DNA of 64,000 nucleotides, from contig JAGBAX010000014.1 in the NCBI GenBank assembly GCA_017938765.1, positions 1-64,000 on the forward strand. Reading direction: 5' to 3'. The notes below the pieces were generated by a model. It worked only from the letters and a program-made list of their open reading frames with translations. It searched no databases and was not told the origin of the DNA. Source of the stretch: Alistipes sp. (GTDB lineage Bacteria; Bacteroidota; Bacteroidia; Bacteroidales; Rikenellaceae). Positions within the stretch are counted from its first letter, which is position 1. Each line of letters begins with the position of its first letter. This document shows positions 1 through 7,837 of the stretch, piece after piece. The translations under genes were made by a program, and so were the position numbers.

Positions 1-19
1 GGATCAAACTCTCCATTGT
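1..19 (-). rRNA. 16S rRNA, 5' end only (partial)
   Basis: The first 12 bases are the reverse complement of AGAGTTTGATCC, the universal start region of bacterial 16S rRNA (the 27F primer site). The gene therefore runs leftward out of the window and only its first ~19 nucleotides are present. The exact mature 5' end is placed by analogy with E. coli, seven bases before AGAGTTTG. The contig edge inside an rRNA operon is typical of a collapsed repeat in an assembly. Confidence 0.85.
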
Positions 20-202
20 AAAAAAAAGAATTAATTAAATCTTAGCTCTAATCTCAAAGGTATTGTTTTGAAATTACACTCTTGCGAGTGTGGAAAAAAC
101 TTATTTAGCTGCTCAAATACCTCAAAGAACGAAATTGTATCTCAAGACCGAAGTCTAATTGATATCTCTGATTCTCTCCGATTTTAGAAGCGGAAAGCGG
201 TT

Positions 203-235
203 GCAAAGGTAAGGCAACTTTTTCAAACTTCCAAA
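203..235 (-). promoter_or_regulatory. rRNA promoter P1 (nearest to 16S)
   Basis: Read on the minus strand this is TTTG, a 20-bp spacer, then TACCTTTGC, an exact match to the Bacteroidota sigma-A consensus (TTTG / TAnnTTTG). The -7 box is followed by AACCGC. It points at the 16S gene about 190 bp downstream. Confidence 0.8.
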
Positions 236-306
236 TCTTTTTCGAAAAAATTTTCAACTTTTTTTTCATAGAACCTTTTTGCTCTCGTTTAGAAGCGAAA
301 GCGGTT

Positions 307-339
307 GCAAAAGTAATGCAACTTTTTCAAACTTCCAAA
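307..339 (-). promoter_or_regulatory. rRNA promoter P2
   Basis: Minus strand: TTTG, 20-bp spacer, TACTTTTGC, followed by AACCGC. It lies within a near-copy of the P1 region, displaced by about 105 bp, and fires in the same direction towards 16S. Confidence 0.8.
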
Positions 340-420
340 TCTTTTTGAAAAAAAGTTTAATAAAATTTTTTAAGAACCTTTTTCTGCGTCCAGGCCGTGT
401 TTGTGACCTGATTGCGAGTG

Positions 421-452
421 CAAAGTAACGACATTAATTTTAGATATGCAAA
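421..452 (-). promoter_or_regulatory. rRNA promoter P3 (distal)
   Basis: Minus strand: TTTG, 20-bp spacer, TTACTTTG, followed by CACTCGCAA. The -7 box deviates at its second base, but the spacing is right. TTTGCACTCGCAA is identical to the sequence at the -7 box of both tRNA promoters in this window (38200 and 60365), which supports a stable-RNA promoter. Confidence 0.65.
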
Positions 453-586
453 TTTTTTAATAACTTTTTTGCAACATTTTTTTGGCCGAAAGTATAATAG
501 CACTATGCATCAAGCAGTTAGCTCTAAAAATAGTTTTAAGAGGCAAATTTCCACTATATAATATATATAGGTATAGATATTTTTAC

Positions 587-594
587 TATCTTTG
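587..594 (+). promoter_or_regulatory. -7 box for the Sel1-repeat gene
   Basis: TATCTTTG fits TAnnTTTG and lies 16 bp before the ATG at 611, implying a very short 5' leader. This also argues against any start codon upstream of 611. Confidence 0.6.
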
Positions 595-610
595 TGCAAA
601 TTCAACAGCT

Positions 611-2545
611 ATGAAACGACTTTTGATTTTCGCGATAGCAATAGCAACGCTCTTCCACTCAATTGCGGATGAGGACTATACTTCTAATCAGCCAAAGATA
701 TCAGATATTGAGTTTTCTAACAAGAGTGAGATACGACAACTATTGGTAGACAAGTTACACAAGCTTGCCAAAGAGGGAAATGCAGATGCTCAAGCAACGC
801 TATCTTCAATCTATCGTTGGGGCGACAAACTGGAGCAGGACCACAAAAAGGCGTTCAAGTGGGCAAAGAAGGCAGCAAGGCAGGAGCATATACACGGTCA
901 ATATTTGTTAGGCAACTACTTCTATCGAGGTATTGGTGTTAAGAAGAGCCTCAAAAAGGCGGCTAAGTATTTCCGACTTACGGCAGAGAAGGGGTACTCG
1001 CCCAGCCAATACTCTATAGGAGTGATGCTCATCTATGGCAAAGGTATCAAGCAAGATATTGATTTAGGATTAAAATATCTCAATGAGGCGGCAGAAAAGG
1101 GTTACACATCTGCGCTCTATGAGCTTGGTCGCATATACGAGAAGGGGAAATACGCAGATAAGAGTATTGAGTTAGCCGCCAAATACTACGCCCGCGCAGC
1201 CAAGAAGGGTCACGCCAATGCAAACAACAACCTCGGAATAATCTACTACACCGGTAAGTTAGGCGACAAGAATTACAAGAGGGCGGTTGAGCATTTTACC
1301 GCTGGAGCCAAATCGGGAAACAAATATGCACAGACAAATCTTGGCAACTGCTTCCGCCTTGGTCGCGGCGTTGAGAGAGACTACACCCAAGCGGCATACT
1401 GGTACGACCTTGCTGCCAAGCAGGGGTGGAAGAACGCTTTCTACCACCTCGGCTGGCTATACTACAATGGCAAAGGGGTTGAGAAGGACTACAAGCGTGC
1501 TCTTGAGCTATACTTCAAAGCAGCAGAGCAGGAGCATAAAGGGGCTTACAATAATATTGGCATATGCTACGAGTATGGTCACGGCGTAAAGAGGGACTAC
1601 GCAGAGGCTGCACAGTGGTATACCCTTGCTGCAGAGAAAGGTAGCCGCGTAGCGATGTACAACATCGGCAACCTATACTATCACGGCAAAGGCGTGGAGA
1701 GAGACTACACAAAGGCTGTTGAGTATCTAAAAAAGTCGGCAGAGTTAGGATACCACAGCGGTCAAAACCTATTGGGCGTATGTTATGAGACGGGGCGTGG
1801 AGTTGAAAAGGACTATGCAGAGGCTATAAAGCTATTCACAAAGGCTATTGAGAGTGGTTCTGTTAAGGCAATAGAGAATCTGGGCGATATGTACTACTTC
1901 GGCAAGGGCGTAAACAAAGACTACTGTCGCGCAGCCGAACTATACAAAGAGTCAGCACTCAAGGGCAACAACTATGCGCAATACAACTTGGGAAGATGCT
2001 ACGAGAGAGGTCTGGGAGTAGAGAAGAATCTAACCGAGGCGCTGATGTGGTACATAAAGTCCGCTGACGGAGGCAATCGTGCCGCGATGTACAAGGTGGG
2101 CTATATGTGCTACCACGGCAAGGGAACAGAGAAGAGTTACAAGGGAGCTGTTGCCTACTTCCAACAGTCGGCAGAAAAGGGTCACGACCAAGCGCAGTAC
2201 TATCTGGCCCTGTGCTACGACTTCGGTAGAGGTGTGGAGAAGAGTATTCAAAAGGCCATTGAGCTATACTCTCTCGCAGCAGCGCAAGGTAATAGCGGGG
2301 CGCACTACCGCTTGGGTGTTCTCTATGCAGTGGGCAAGGGTGTGGAGCAAAACTATACAAAGGCTCTCCACCACTACACTGTCGCCGCCGAGAAGGGACA
2401 CGCAAGCGCAGCATTCTACCTTGGCGAGTGCTATCAGAATGGCACTGGGTGCGAAAAGGATGATGAAAAGGCAAAGTATTGGTATCAGAAGGCTGCTAAA
2501 AAAGGCTCAAAGTACGCCATTGAGGCACTAAAAGATTTGCAGTAG
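611..2545 (+). CDS. Secreted Sel1-like repeat (TPR-like) protein
   Basis: A 644-residue protein with an N-terminal signal peptide (MKRLLIFAIAIATLFHS) followed by about 16 consecutive Sel1-like repeats of ~36 residues from residue ~50 to the C-terminus. Each repeat has the pattern A-x-x-x-LG-x-x-Y-x-x-G-x-GVEKDY-x-KA-x-x-x-Y-x-x-AAEKG. Sel1 repeats form an alpha-alpha solenoid that serves as a protein-binding scaffold; no catalytic domain is visible. The reading frame is open further upstream to 482, but the promoter at 587 and the signal peptide fix the start at 611. Location is probably periplasmic. It stands alone, next to the rRNA promoters and divergent from them. Family assignment is secure; the binding partner is unknown. 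Confidence 0.9.
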   Translation: MKRLLIFAIAIATLFHSIADEDYTSNQPKISDIEFSNKSEIRQLLVDKLHKLAKEGNADAQATLSSIYRWGDKLEQDHKKAFKWAKKAARQEHIHGQYLLGNYFYRGIGVKKSLKKAAKYFRLTAEKGYSPSQYSIGVMLIYGKGIKQDIDLGLKYLNEAAEKGYTSALYELGRIYEKGKYADKSIELAAKYYARAAKKGHANANNNLGIIYYTGKLGDKNYKRAVEHFTAGAKSGNKYAQTNLGNCFRLGRGVERDYTQAAYWYDLAAKQGWKNAFYHLGWLYYNGKGVEKDYKRALELYFKAAEQEHKGAYNNIGICYEYGHGVKRDYAEAAQWYTLAAEKGSRVAMYNIGNLYYHGKGVERDYTKAVEYLKKSAELGYHSGQNLLGVCYETGRGVEKDYAEAIKLFTKAIESGSVKAIENLGDMYYFGKGVNKDYCRAAELYKESALKGNNYAQYNLGRCYERGLGVEKNLTEALMWYIKSADGGNRAAMYKVGYMCYHGKGTEKSYKGAVAYFQQSAEKGHDQAQYYLALCYDFGRGVEKSIQKAIELYSLAAAQGNSGAHYRLGVLYAVGKGVEQNYTKALHHYTVAAEKGHASAAFYLGECYQNGTGCEKDDEKAKYWYQKAAKKGSKYAIEALKDLQ

Positions 2546-2586
2546 AGTGGCTTAATTTTACCTGCTGCAAAAAAATTGTTATTTTT

Positions 2587-2619
2587 CTTGGAAATGGGGG
2601 GGGGAATTTGTTACCTTTG
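2587..2619 (+). promoter_or_regulatory. Promoter with a G9 tract in its spacer
   Basis: A -7 box TACCTTTG (2612-2619) lies 17 bp before the ATG at 2637. A weak -33 candidate CTTG (2587-2590) is 21 bp upstream, and nine consecutive G residues (2596-2604) sit in the spacer. Homopolymeric G tracts are prone to slipped-strand mispairing, so the spacer length could vary. Confidence 0.5.
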
Positions 2620-2636
2620 AGAAAATTTTAAGCAAT

Positions 2637-3725
2637 ATGAAAAGATTAATACTCCTTTTGGCTATAGTGGCTACATCAATGTCACTATCTGCACAGAGTC
2701 TTGACTACACTCTCAACCTCACTAACGAGGGTGGCAAGGCTATCTCTAACGCCACACTATTTGTTGAGATAGGCAGAACAGATGATAATGGACTCTACAA
2801 GATTAACGCCAAGTTCAACACCAACCTGCTTATAGAGGCAGAGGGCTATAGCCATACTGGTTTAATTCTTAAATCAGATGCACTGCAGCGCGTTGTACCA
2901 CACTCCGCGTCAGGTAAAAAGAACACATTAGAGCCTCCTCAATCACTAAAGTGTGAGCTTGAATACCCTCTCTATGTAGTAAACGGAGTCTATGTTCCAT
3001 CTTTCAGACCCCACAACTACACAGACAATCAAATTGAGAGTATGACAACAACAAAGAAGTGGAACAAGGTCACCAAAGCGATATTTGAGAATACCGACAT
3101 TGAGAGCATTGATGTCACAAGGCGCGGCGTGGCTATGATAACCACAAAGGAGCCGTTAGTATTCAACACCATTAAAAATAAGGCAGAGTACACCGTTGTT
3201 GTTGTAGACCCAGAGGGCAACCCTATTAAGGATGCTGTGATATATATCCGCCGTGGCAAAACAGACTATGCAGGAAACATAGAGTTCCGCGCCAAGGCGG
3301 GCAGACGCGCTGTAATCACCTCTGCCAAGTATGAAAACACCTCAACAATGCTTACCAAGCAGACTAACCTATCTGCCACAATGGTAAGAAGACCAAAGCA
3401 GGAGAAAATAGAGACAAAGCAGATGCCATCTTTCAAAGGAGGCTCAATTTCAAAGTTCAGACAGTGGTTTATGAACCACACCAACGAAGAGCTTCAAAAG
3501 TGCATTCAGCAGGAGGATACATCTATCGTTGCGCTATTTATTGTCGGCAAAACGGGCGAGATTATGAGCGTAGACATTCTTACGCAGAACAACCCTCGCG
3601 CAGCCAGAGTTGTCAAGAGGGCAATCTACCGCTCCCCACGCTGGACTCCGGGTACAGAGAATGGCAAACCAGTAAATGTTAGCTATACCCTACCAGTCAA
3701 TCTGCATGGCACTGCTGAATATTAA
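2637..3725 (+). CDS. Secreted protein with TonB C-terminal-like domain
   Basis: A 362-residue protein with a signal peptide (MKRLILLLAIVATSMSLSAQS) rather than the usual TonB membrane anchor plus proline-rich stalk. Residues ~25-75 and ~185-235 look like two carboxypeptidase-regulatory-type beta-sandwich segments (for example DPEGNPIKDAVIYIRRGKTD). The last ~75 residues match the TonB C-terminal fold: ALFIVGKTGEIMSVDIL, then RAIYRSPRWTPG and NGKPVNVSYTLPVNL. In Bacteroidota such TonB-C domains occur in many envelope proteins unrelated to classical energy transduction. It ends at a strong bidirectional terminator. Domain assignment is good; the function is not known. Confidence 0.75.
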   Translation: MKRLILLLAIVATSMSLSAQSLDYTLNLTNEGGKAISNATLFVEIGRTDDNGLYKINAKFNTNLLIEAEGYSHTGLILKSDALQRVVPHSASGKKNTLEPPQSLKCELEYPLYVVNGVYVPSFRPHNYTDNQIESMTTTKKWNKVTKAIFENTDIESIDVTRRGVAMITTKEPLVFNTIKNKAEYTVVVVDPEGNPIKDAVIYIRRGKTDYAGNIEFRAKAGRRAVITSAKYENTSTMLTKQTNLSATMVRRPKQEKIETKQMPSFKGGSISKFRQWFMNHTNEELQKCIQQEDTSIVALFIVGKTGEIMSVDILTQNNPRAARVVKRAIYRSPRWTPGTENGKPVNVSYTLPVNLHGTAEY

Positions 3726-3726
3726 G

Positions 3727-3767
3727 AATAAAACGCCTGTTAGGTTGTTCCTAACAGGCGTTTTATT
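3727..3767. terminator. Bidirectional intrinsic terminator
   Basis: A perfect 18-bp stem (3727-3744 with 3750-3767) around a 5-base loop, flanked by A/T runs on both sides. It separates the converging genes ending at 3725 (+) and 3779 (-). Confidence 0.9.
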
Positions 3768-3778
3768 ATGGCAACAAA

Positions 3779-4522
3779 CTACTCCATAGAAAATACTCTA
3801 ATCTCTGTCACTCCCTCAACAGCCTTTTTGAGTGCTTCAATATCGGTCTTCTCGTCTACCTGACCGTAGTGGTAAGGGTAGAAAATCTTTGGTTTGATAG
3901 CCTTAACAACGCGAGCAGCTTGCTCAACGGTCATTGTATATGGCTGATTAACAGGCAGAAAGGCGATATCCACATCCTTGATATTCAGCACATCCTCATT
4001 ATCCTCCGTATCGCCCGCAACATATATAGTCGTACCACCAAGAGTAATCAGATAACCGCAATCCTCACGAGACTTTGGGTGGAAATCTCTATGTCCCTCC
4101 GAGATATTATATGCTGGCACTGCGCGCACCGTAACACCCTCAACAGGCATAGAGATTGCTCGCGGAAGCATAGTCACGCAGTCGTGCTCAAAGGCCTCAG
4201 CAGATGTTTTATCGCACAGCACAACCGTCTTCTCTGTTTGCAACTGCTCAATAGTAGAGAGTTCAAGATGGTCGTAGTGTGAGTGGGTCACAAGCAGTAG
4301 GTCAGCCTTTGGCTGGCTCTGCCAGTCAAATTCGCCCACTGGGTCTACATATATCTGAATGCCATTCCAAGCAATACCAAGCGAGGCGTGAGCGTAGAAT
4401 GTAAAGGTAATCTGTGAGCCATCGGCAGCAGTAACACTATCCTGCGGATAAGCGGTCGGGCTCTTCTTTGTGCAACCAAATAGTGTTGAAAGAATCGACA
4501 TAAGTATAACAATTTTTCTCAT
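3779..4522 (-). CDS. Metallo-beta-lactamase-fold hydrolase, lipoprotein
   Basis: A 247-residue predicted lipoprotein: the lipobox LFGC puts the lipidated Cys at residue 17. The metal-binding signature HSHYDH (residues 80-85) is followed by later conserved pieces such as VAGDTEDNED and FYPYHYG, as in the UlaG/YcjN-type MBL-fold family that hydrolyses phosphate ester or lactone bonds. The cytoplasmic UlaG enzyme itself lacks a lipobox, so the substrate here is probably different and periplasmic. It is divergent from the next gene with its own TAAATTTG box. Fold confident, substrate unknown. Confidence 0.85.
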   Translation of the reverse strand: MRKIVILMSILSTLFGCTKKSPTAYPQDSVTAADGSQITFTFYAHASLGIAWNGIQIYVDPVGEFDWQSQPKADLLLVTHSHYDHLELSTIEQLQTEKTVVLCDKTSAEAFEHDCVTMLPRAISMPVEGVTVRAVPAYNISEGHRDFHPKSREDCGYLITLGGTTIYVAGDTEDNEDVLNIKDVDIAFLPVNQPYTMTVEQAARVVKAIKPKIFYPYHYGQVDEKTDIEALKKAVEGVTEIRVFSME

Positions 4523-4529
4523 AGCACTA

Positions 4530-4537
4530 CAAATTTA
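4530..4537 (-). promoter_or_regulatory. -7 box for the MBL-fold lipoprotein
   Basis: On the minus strand TAAATTTG lies only about 7 bp before the ATG at 4522, implying a nearly leaderless transcript. Confidence 0.5.
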
Positions 4538-4570
4538 GTGACTTTTAACGAAAAATTCAATATTTAGCGT

Positions 4571-4578
4571 TACTTTTG
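4571..4578 (+). promoter_or_regulatory. -7 box for the PHP-like / EptA-like pair
   Basis: TACTTTTG fits TAnnTTTG and lies 18 bp before the ATG at 4597. It overlaps an in-frame TTG at 4576, which rules out that TTG as the start. Confidence 0.55.
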
Positions 4579-4596
4579 TGCTATAAATTGAGGCCA

Positions 4597-5790
4597 ATGT
4601 TGTTTTTAAGGAGAATAGTAAAGGTTCTGGTGGCAATAGTGTTACTTGCACTGTTGGCAGTTATTGTTACTGGAGTGAGCTTTGTCTACAACTTCCGACA
4701 TCCACAGCCATTTTCAGGGCCCGACATCTTCAACCCTTATCGCAATATTGATACTGTACACTGCTGGAAGCGCGCCAATTTCCACACCCACTCACGCGTA
4801 GATGGCATACTGAACGAGTGCGAGTACACTGCCGAGCAGACCTATGACAAGTACCGTGAATTTGGCTACGACATTGTCACATTCTCAAACCACAACCAGA
4901 TTATTCCCCACCCTGCGGGCGATAGTCTACATATGAACCTCTACGAGCACGGCTACAACCTCTTTAAGTTTCACAAACTCGTTTTCGGCAGTGAGTCTGT
5001 AAACTATTTTGATAACCTTCTGCCACTCTTTACATTTCAGCGACAGACGCAGATAGATATGCTCTCTGATGAGGCGGACATCGTTGTGCTAAACCACCCG
5101 CTGCGCACAAATGCCACATTTGACACCCACCTTCAGAGGCTCTCTGGCTACAATATCATTGAGCTTGATAGCGGAAGAAGTACCGAGAATGAGTATTGGG
5201 ACACTGCCTTGAGCGCAGGTAACTACAGCTTTGCCCTTGCTAATGACGATTTGCACTATCCAGAGCGCAGCAGTGCTATCGCCGTAAGGAGCAACTTCCT
5301 CTGCACGCCCACTGCCCAGTATAGCGACATTAAAAAGGCTCTACTTGACGGCAGTTTCTACGCCATGCGTATAGCTGACTATGGAAGTGGCAACTGGGAT
5401 ATTAAGCGCGAGAAAAACCGACAGATACCTTATATTAAAAATATAGGCGTAATAGATAGCAATATTTTCATTGCCCTATCTGAAAAGGCGGATAGCATAA
5501 AGGTTACGGGGCAGAATCACACAACCCTACTTCTTGCTACAGCAACCGACTCTGTAGGTTACACTATGCGCACAGACGACAGTTACAGTCGTTTTACGGC
5601 CTACTTTGCTGACGGCGAGGTTATATACACAAACCCATTTGCACGCTACGATGCCTCACTTGCACCAACACCATTTAACAGAGAACCAGTTCCTGTAAAT
5701 ATACCGCTTACTGCCCTATTTAACCTTTCGTTGCTTGTTGCAGCGGCGGGCGTGAGCATAGCTCTATATAAAACTATTTTCGTATGGTAA
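4597..5790 (+). CDS. Membrane-anchored PHP-like metal-dependent phosphoesterase
   Basis: A 397-residue protein with an N-terminal membrane helix (residues ~8-31) and a C-terminal helix (~375-395). The middle resembles the PHP phosphoesterase fold: NFHTHSRVDG with the HxH metal motif at residues 63-65, then DIVTFSNHN (NHN at 98-100), LNHPLR and DDLHYP further on. PHP enzymes hydrolyse phosphoesters with bound divalent metals. The start is the ATG downstream of the -7 box. It overlaps the following phosphoethanolamine transferase gene by 7 bp, so the two are probably translated together and may act on the same envelope phospholipid or lipid A, which is an inference from context only. Confidence 0.75.
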   Translation: MLFLRRIVKVLVAIVLLALLAVIVTGVSFVYNFRHPQPFSGPDIFNPYRNIDTVHCWKRANFHTHSRVDGILNECEYTAEQTYDKYREFGYDIVTFSNHNQIIPHPAGDSLHMNLYEHGYNLFKFHKLVFGSESVNYFDNLLPLFTFQRQTQIDMLSDEADIVVLNHPLRTNATFDTHLQRLSGYNIIELDSGRSTENEYWDTALSAGNYSFALANDDLHYPERSSAIAVRSNFLCTPTAQYSDIKKALLDGSFYAMRIADYGSGNWDIKREKNRQIPYIKNIGVIDSNIFIALSEKADSIKVTGQNHTTLLLATATDSVGYTMRTDDSYSRFTAYFADGEVIYTNPFARYDASLAPTPFNREPVPVNIPLTALFNLSLLVAAAGVSIALYKTIFVW

Positions 5791-7304
5791 ATATATTCAA
5801 ACAAAAAAGGAGTATAACTCTTATAAGCGCACTACTGAGTATCTACACCCTACTCGCCTACCACTACCCCCTATTTAAGGTTATCGTAGAGAATCTTGAG
5901 GGTGGATTCAATGGCGTAATTATCACCGTAGGCTTTGCAGTGCTGATGCTCGCCACAAACTTCTTCTTCTACAACCTACTGCTCTATCTTACCCGCATAG
6001 TGGGCAAGTGGATTACGGCCTTTACGCTTATTGGCGATGCGATAATGCTCTACTTTGTAAACACCTACGATGTGCTTGTGACAGACTCTATGATGGGCAA
6101 TGTCTTTAATACCCGCTACTCGGAGGCCTCTGGTTACTTCTCACTCTCGGCAGTGTTGTATGTTGTGTTCTTAGGCATTCTTCCCGCCACACTCCTTATT
6201 CTACAACAGATTGACTATAAGAGCCTTAAGCGATTTGGGATTAACACAGGTATTGCCCTTGCAACAATGGTGGCTATGGTGGCGATAAACATCAACAACT
6301 TCACTTGGATAGACCGCCATGCAACGAAGCTCGGTAGCCTGCTGATGCCTTGGTCGTATACGGTAAACAGTGTCCGCTACTACAATGCTGAGCGCAAGCG
6401 CAACCAGAAGGAGATTCTTCTGCCTGATGCAACAATTACAAACAGCGGCAAAGAGGTGGTTGTGCTACTTATAGGAGAGTCTGCCCGCAGCCAGAACTTC
6501 TCACTCTATGGTTACGATAAAAAGACCAACCCATTGCTTGAGAATCAGGCTGTTACAGTGCTTACAGCCAAGTCGGCAGCCACATATACAACGGCGGGAG
6601 TAAAGGCTATTCTTGACCACAAGCCGACAGATAAGCTCTACGAGATTTTGCCAAATTACCTCTACCGCGCGGGTGTGGATGTCGTTTGGCGAACAGCCAA
6701 CTGGGGCGAGCCGCCAGTGCATATAGAAAAATACCAGAAGGTTGCCGACCTAAAGGCCGCCTACCCCGATGCGGACGATAGGTACGACGGCATCCTTACC
6801 GTTGGGCTGAAGGAGGTTGTAGAGTCAAGCGCAGCAGACAAAGTGCTTATTGTTCTGCACACATCAACGAGTCACGGACCAACATACTACAGCAAGTATC
6901 CATCTGAGTTTGAGCATTTTACACCCGTATGCACCACTGTTGAGATGGCAAAGGCTGTGCCTGAGGAGCTGATAAATGCCTACGATAACACTATTCTCTA
7001 CACTGACTATCTTGTAAACGAGGTTATTGAGAGTATGAAGTCTCTTACTGACTATCGCAGCTGCGTGATGTTTATCTCCGATCACGGCGAGTCACTTGGC
7101 GAGAACAACCTCTATATGCACGGCGTGCCGATGGCTATGGCGCCAAAGGAGCAAGTTGAGATTCCTTTTATCGTCTGGACATCGGACAGTTCAAAGATTA
7201 AGGCGATTGACGAGGCGGGGCAGTATCACATTTTCCACAGCACAATGGACTTTTTGAGCATAGACAGTCCAGTATATGACAGTCAGATGAGCATCTTTGA
7301 GTAG
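5784..7304 (+). CDS. Phosphoethanolamine transferase (EptA/sulfatase-fold)
   Basis: A 506-residue inner-membrane protein with about five N-terminal membrane helices (residues ~10-175) and a C-terminal periplasmic alkaline-phosphatase/sulfatase-type domain. The metal site is visible: LIGESARSQNFSLYGY with Glu232, a likely nucleophile Thr269/270 in AATYTTAG, SHGP with His364, ISDHGE with Asp433/His434, and His446. EptA-type enzymes move phosphoethanolamine from phosphatidylethanolamine onto lipid A or other periplasmic glycans; on lipid A this lowers negative charge and polymyxin binding. The acceptor in this organism cannot be told from sequence. Length is close to the usual ~540. Coupled to the upstream PHP-like gene. 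Confidence 0.87.
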   Translation: MVNIFKQKRSITLISALLSIYTLLAYHYPLFKVIVENLEGGFNGVIITVGFAVLMLATNFFFYNLLLYLTRIVGKWITAFTLIGDAIMLYFVNTYDVLVTDSMMGNVFNTRYSEASGYFSLSAVLYVVFLGILPATLLILQQIDYKSLKRFGINTGIALATMVAMVAININNFTWIDRHATKLGSLLMPWSYTVNSVRYYNAERKRNQKEILLPDATITNSGKEVVVLLIGESARSQNFSLYGYDKKTNPLLENQAVTVLTAKSAATYTTAGVKAILDHKPTDKLYEILPNYLYRAGVDVVWRTANWGEPPVHIEKYQKVADLKAAYPDADDRYDGILTVGLKEVVESSAADKVLIVLHTSTSHGPTYYSKYPSEFEHFTPVCTTVEMAKAVPEELINAYDNTILYTDYLVNEVIESMKSLTDYRSCVMFISDHGESLGENNLYMHGVPMAMAPKEQVEIPFIVWTSDSSKIKAIDEAGQYHIFHSTMDFLSIDSPVYDSQMSIFE

Positions 7305-7329
7305 GGTTTGTCGTTTTGTTAAAAATCAC

Positions 7330-7337
7330 TATATTTG
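7330..7337 (+). promoter_or_regulatory. -7 box for yccF
   Basis: TATATTTG fits TAnnTTTG and lies 29 bp before the ATG at 7367. Confidence 0.55.
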
Positions 7338-7366
7338 AAGAAAATTTACACTAAAAACTTAAAACT

Positions 7367-7741
7367 ATGAGTCTACTTGGTAATCTTATTTGGTTTCTTT
7401 TTGGAGGTTTTATCCTCGGTCTTGGTTATATTCTTGGAGGTCTGATTTTGTGTCTTACTATCGTCGGCATACCATTCGGACTGAAGGTTATGAAGCTGGG
7501 TCTATTCGCAATGTGGCCATTTGGTGGCGAGGTAGTGCCTACAGAGAAGGCTACGGGCTGTCTTGCGCTTCTGCTCAATGTACTGTGGATTATCTGCGGA
7601 GGTATTGAGTTAGCGCTGGCGCACCTTGCTTTAGGCCTTACATTCTGCATCACAATTATAGGCATTCCATTTGGTCTACAGCACTTCAAGCTGATGATTC
7701 TTGCACTGCTTCCGTTTGGACACGAAGTTATTCGCGATTAA
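7367..7741 (+). CDS. yccF: YccF domain-containing inner membrane protein
   Basis: A 124-residue membrane protein made of two homologous halves, each with a glycine-rich hydrophobic hairpin and the phrase IVGIPFGLKVMKLGLFAMWPFG (first half, residues ~36-58) or IIGIPFGLQHFKLMILALLPFG (second half). This duplicated pattern is the YccF (DUF307) family. Its molecular function is unknown. The gene stands alone between its own -7 box and a terminator. Confidence 0.88.
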   Translation: MSLLGNLIWFLFGGFILGLGYILGGLILCLTIVGIPFGLKVMKLGLFAMWPFGGEVVPTEKATGCLALLLNVLWIICGGIELALAHLALGLTFCITIIGIPFGLQHFKLMILALLPFGHEVIRD

Positions 7742-7745
7742 GCAT

Positions 7746-7767
7746 AAGCCCCGTTTGGGGCTTTTTT
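7746..7767 (+). terminator. Intrinsic terminator after yccF
   Basis: Stem AAGCCCC (7746-7752) with GGGGCTT (7757-7763), loop GTTT, followed by a T run. Confidence 0.85.
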
Positions 7768-7800
7768 GTTAGTTAGATTGGGCGTTAAGGCTCATTTATG

Positions 7801-7820
7801 TGTCTTATTATAATAAGACA
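7801..7820. promoter_or_regulatory. Perfect 20-bp palindrome, candidate operator
   Basis: TGTCTTATTATAATAAGACA is its own reverse complement and ends 17 bp before the first gene of the three-lipoprotein operon. It has no G/C-rich stem and no T run, so it is not a terminator. The position and symmetry fit a site for a dimeric regulator. No regulator gene is adjacent. Confidence 0.55.
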
Positions 7821-7837
7821 AACTAAAACTAAACCAT

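Larger units (their letters stand above)
183..351. repeat. Tandem duplicated rRNA promoter unit
   Basis: Two near-identical direct repeats of about 65 bp begin at 183 and 288 (both start TTTAGAAGCG). They carry P1 and P2 and are separated by an AT-rich linker. The similarity covers the -33 box, spacer, -7 box and the first transcribed bases, so the duplication copied a whole core promoter. Confidence 0.8.

Noticed and set aside
1959..2474. A 171-codon open frame on the minus strand inside the Sel1 gene
   Set aside because: It is the antisense of repeated Sel1 coding sequence, has no promoter or plausible product, and arises from the codon pattern of the repeats.
611..2545. The Sel1 gene as a DNA tandem repeat
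   Set aside because: The repetition is at protein level (36-residue solenoid); the DNA has diverged between units, so it is not a satellite repeat.
5784..7304. An mcr-type colistin-resistance gene
   Set aside because: It is a generic chromosomal EptA-family enzyme without mobile-element context; assignment to mcr is not supported.
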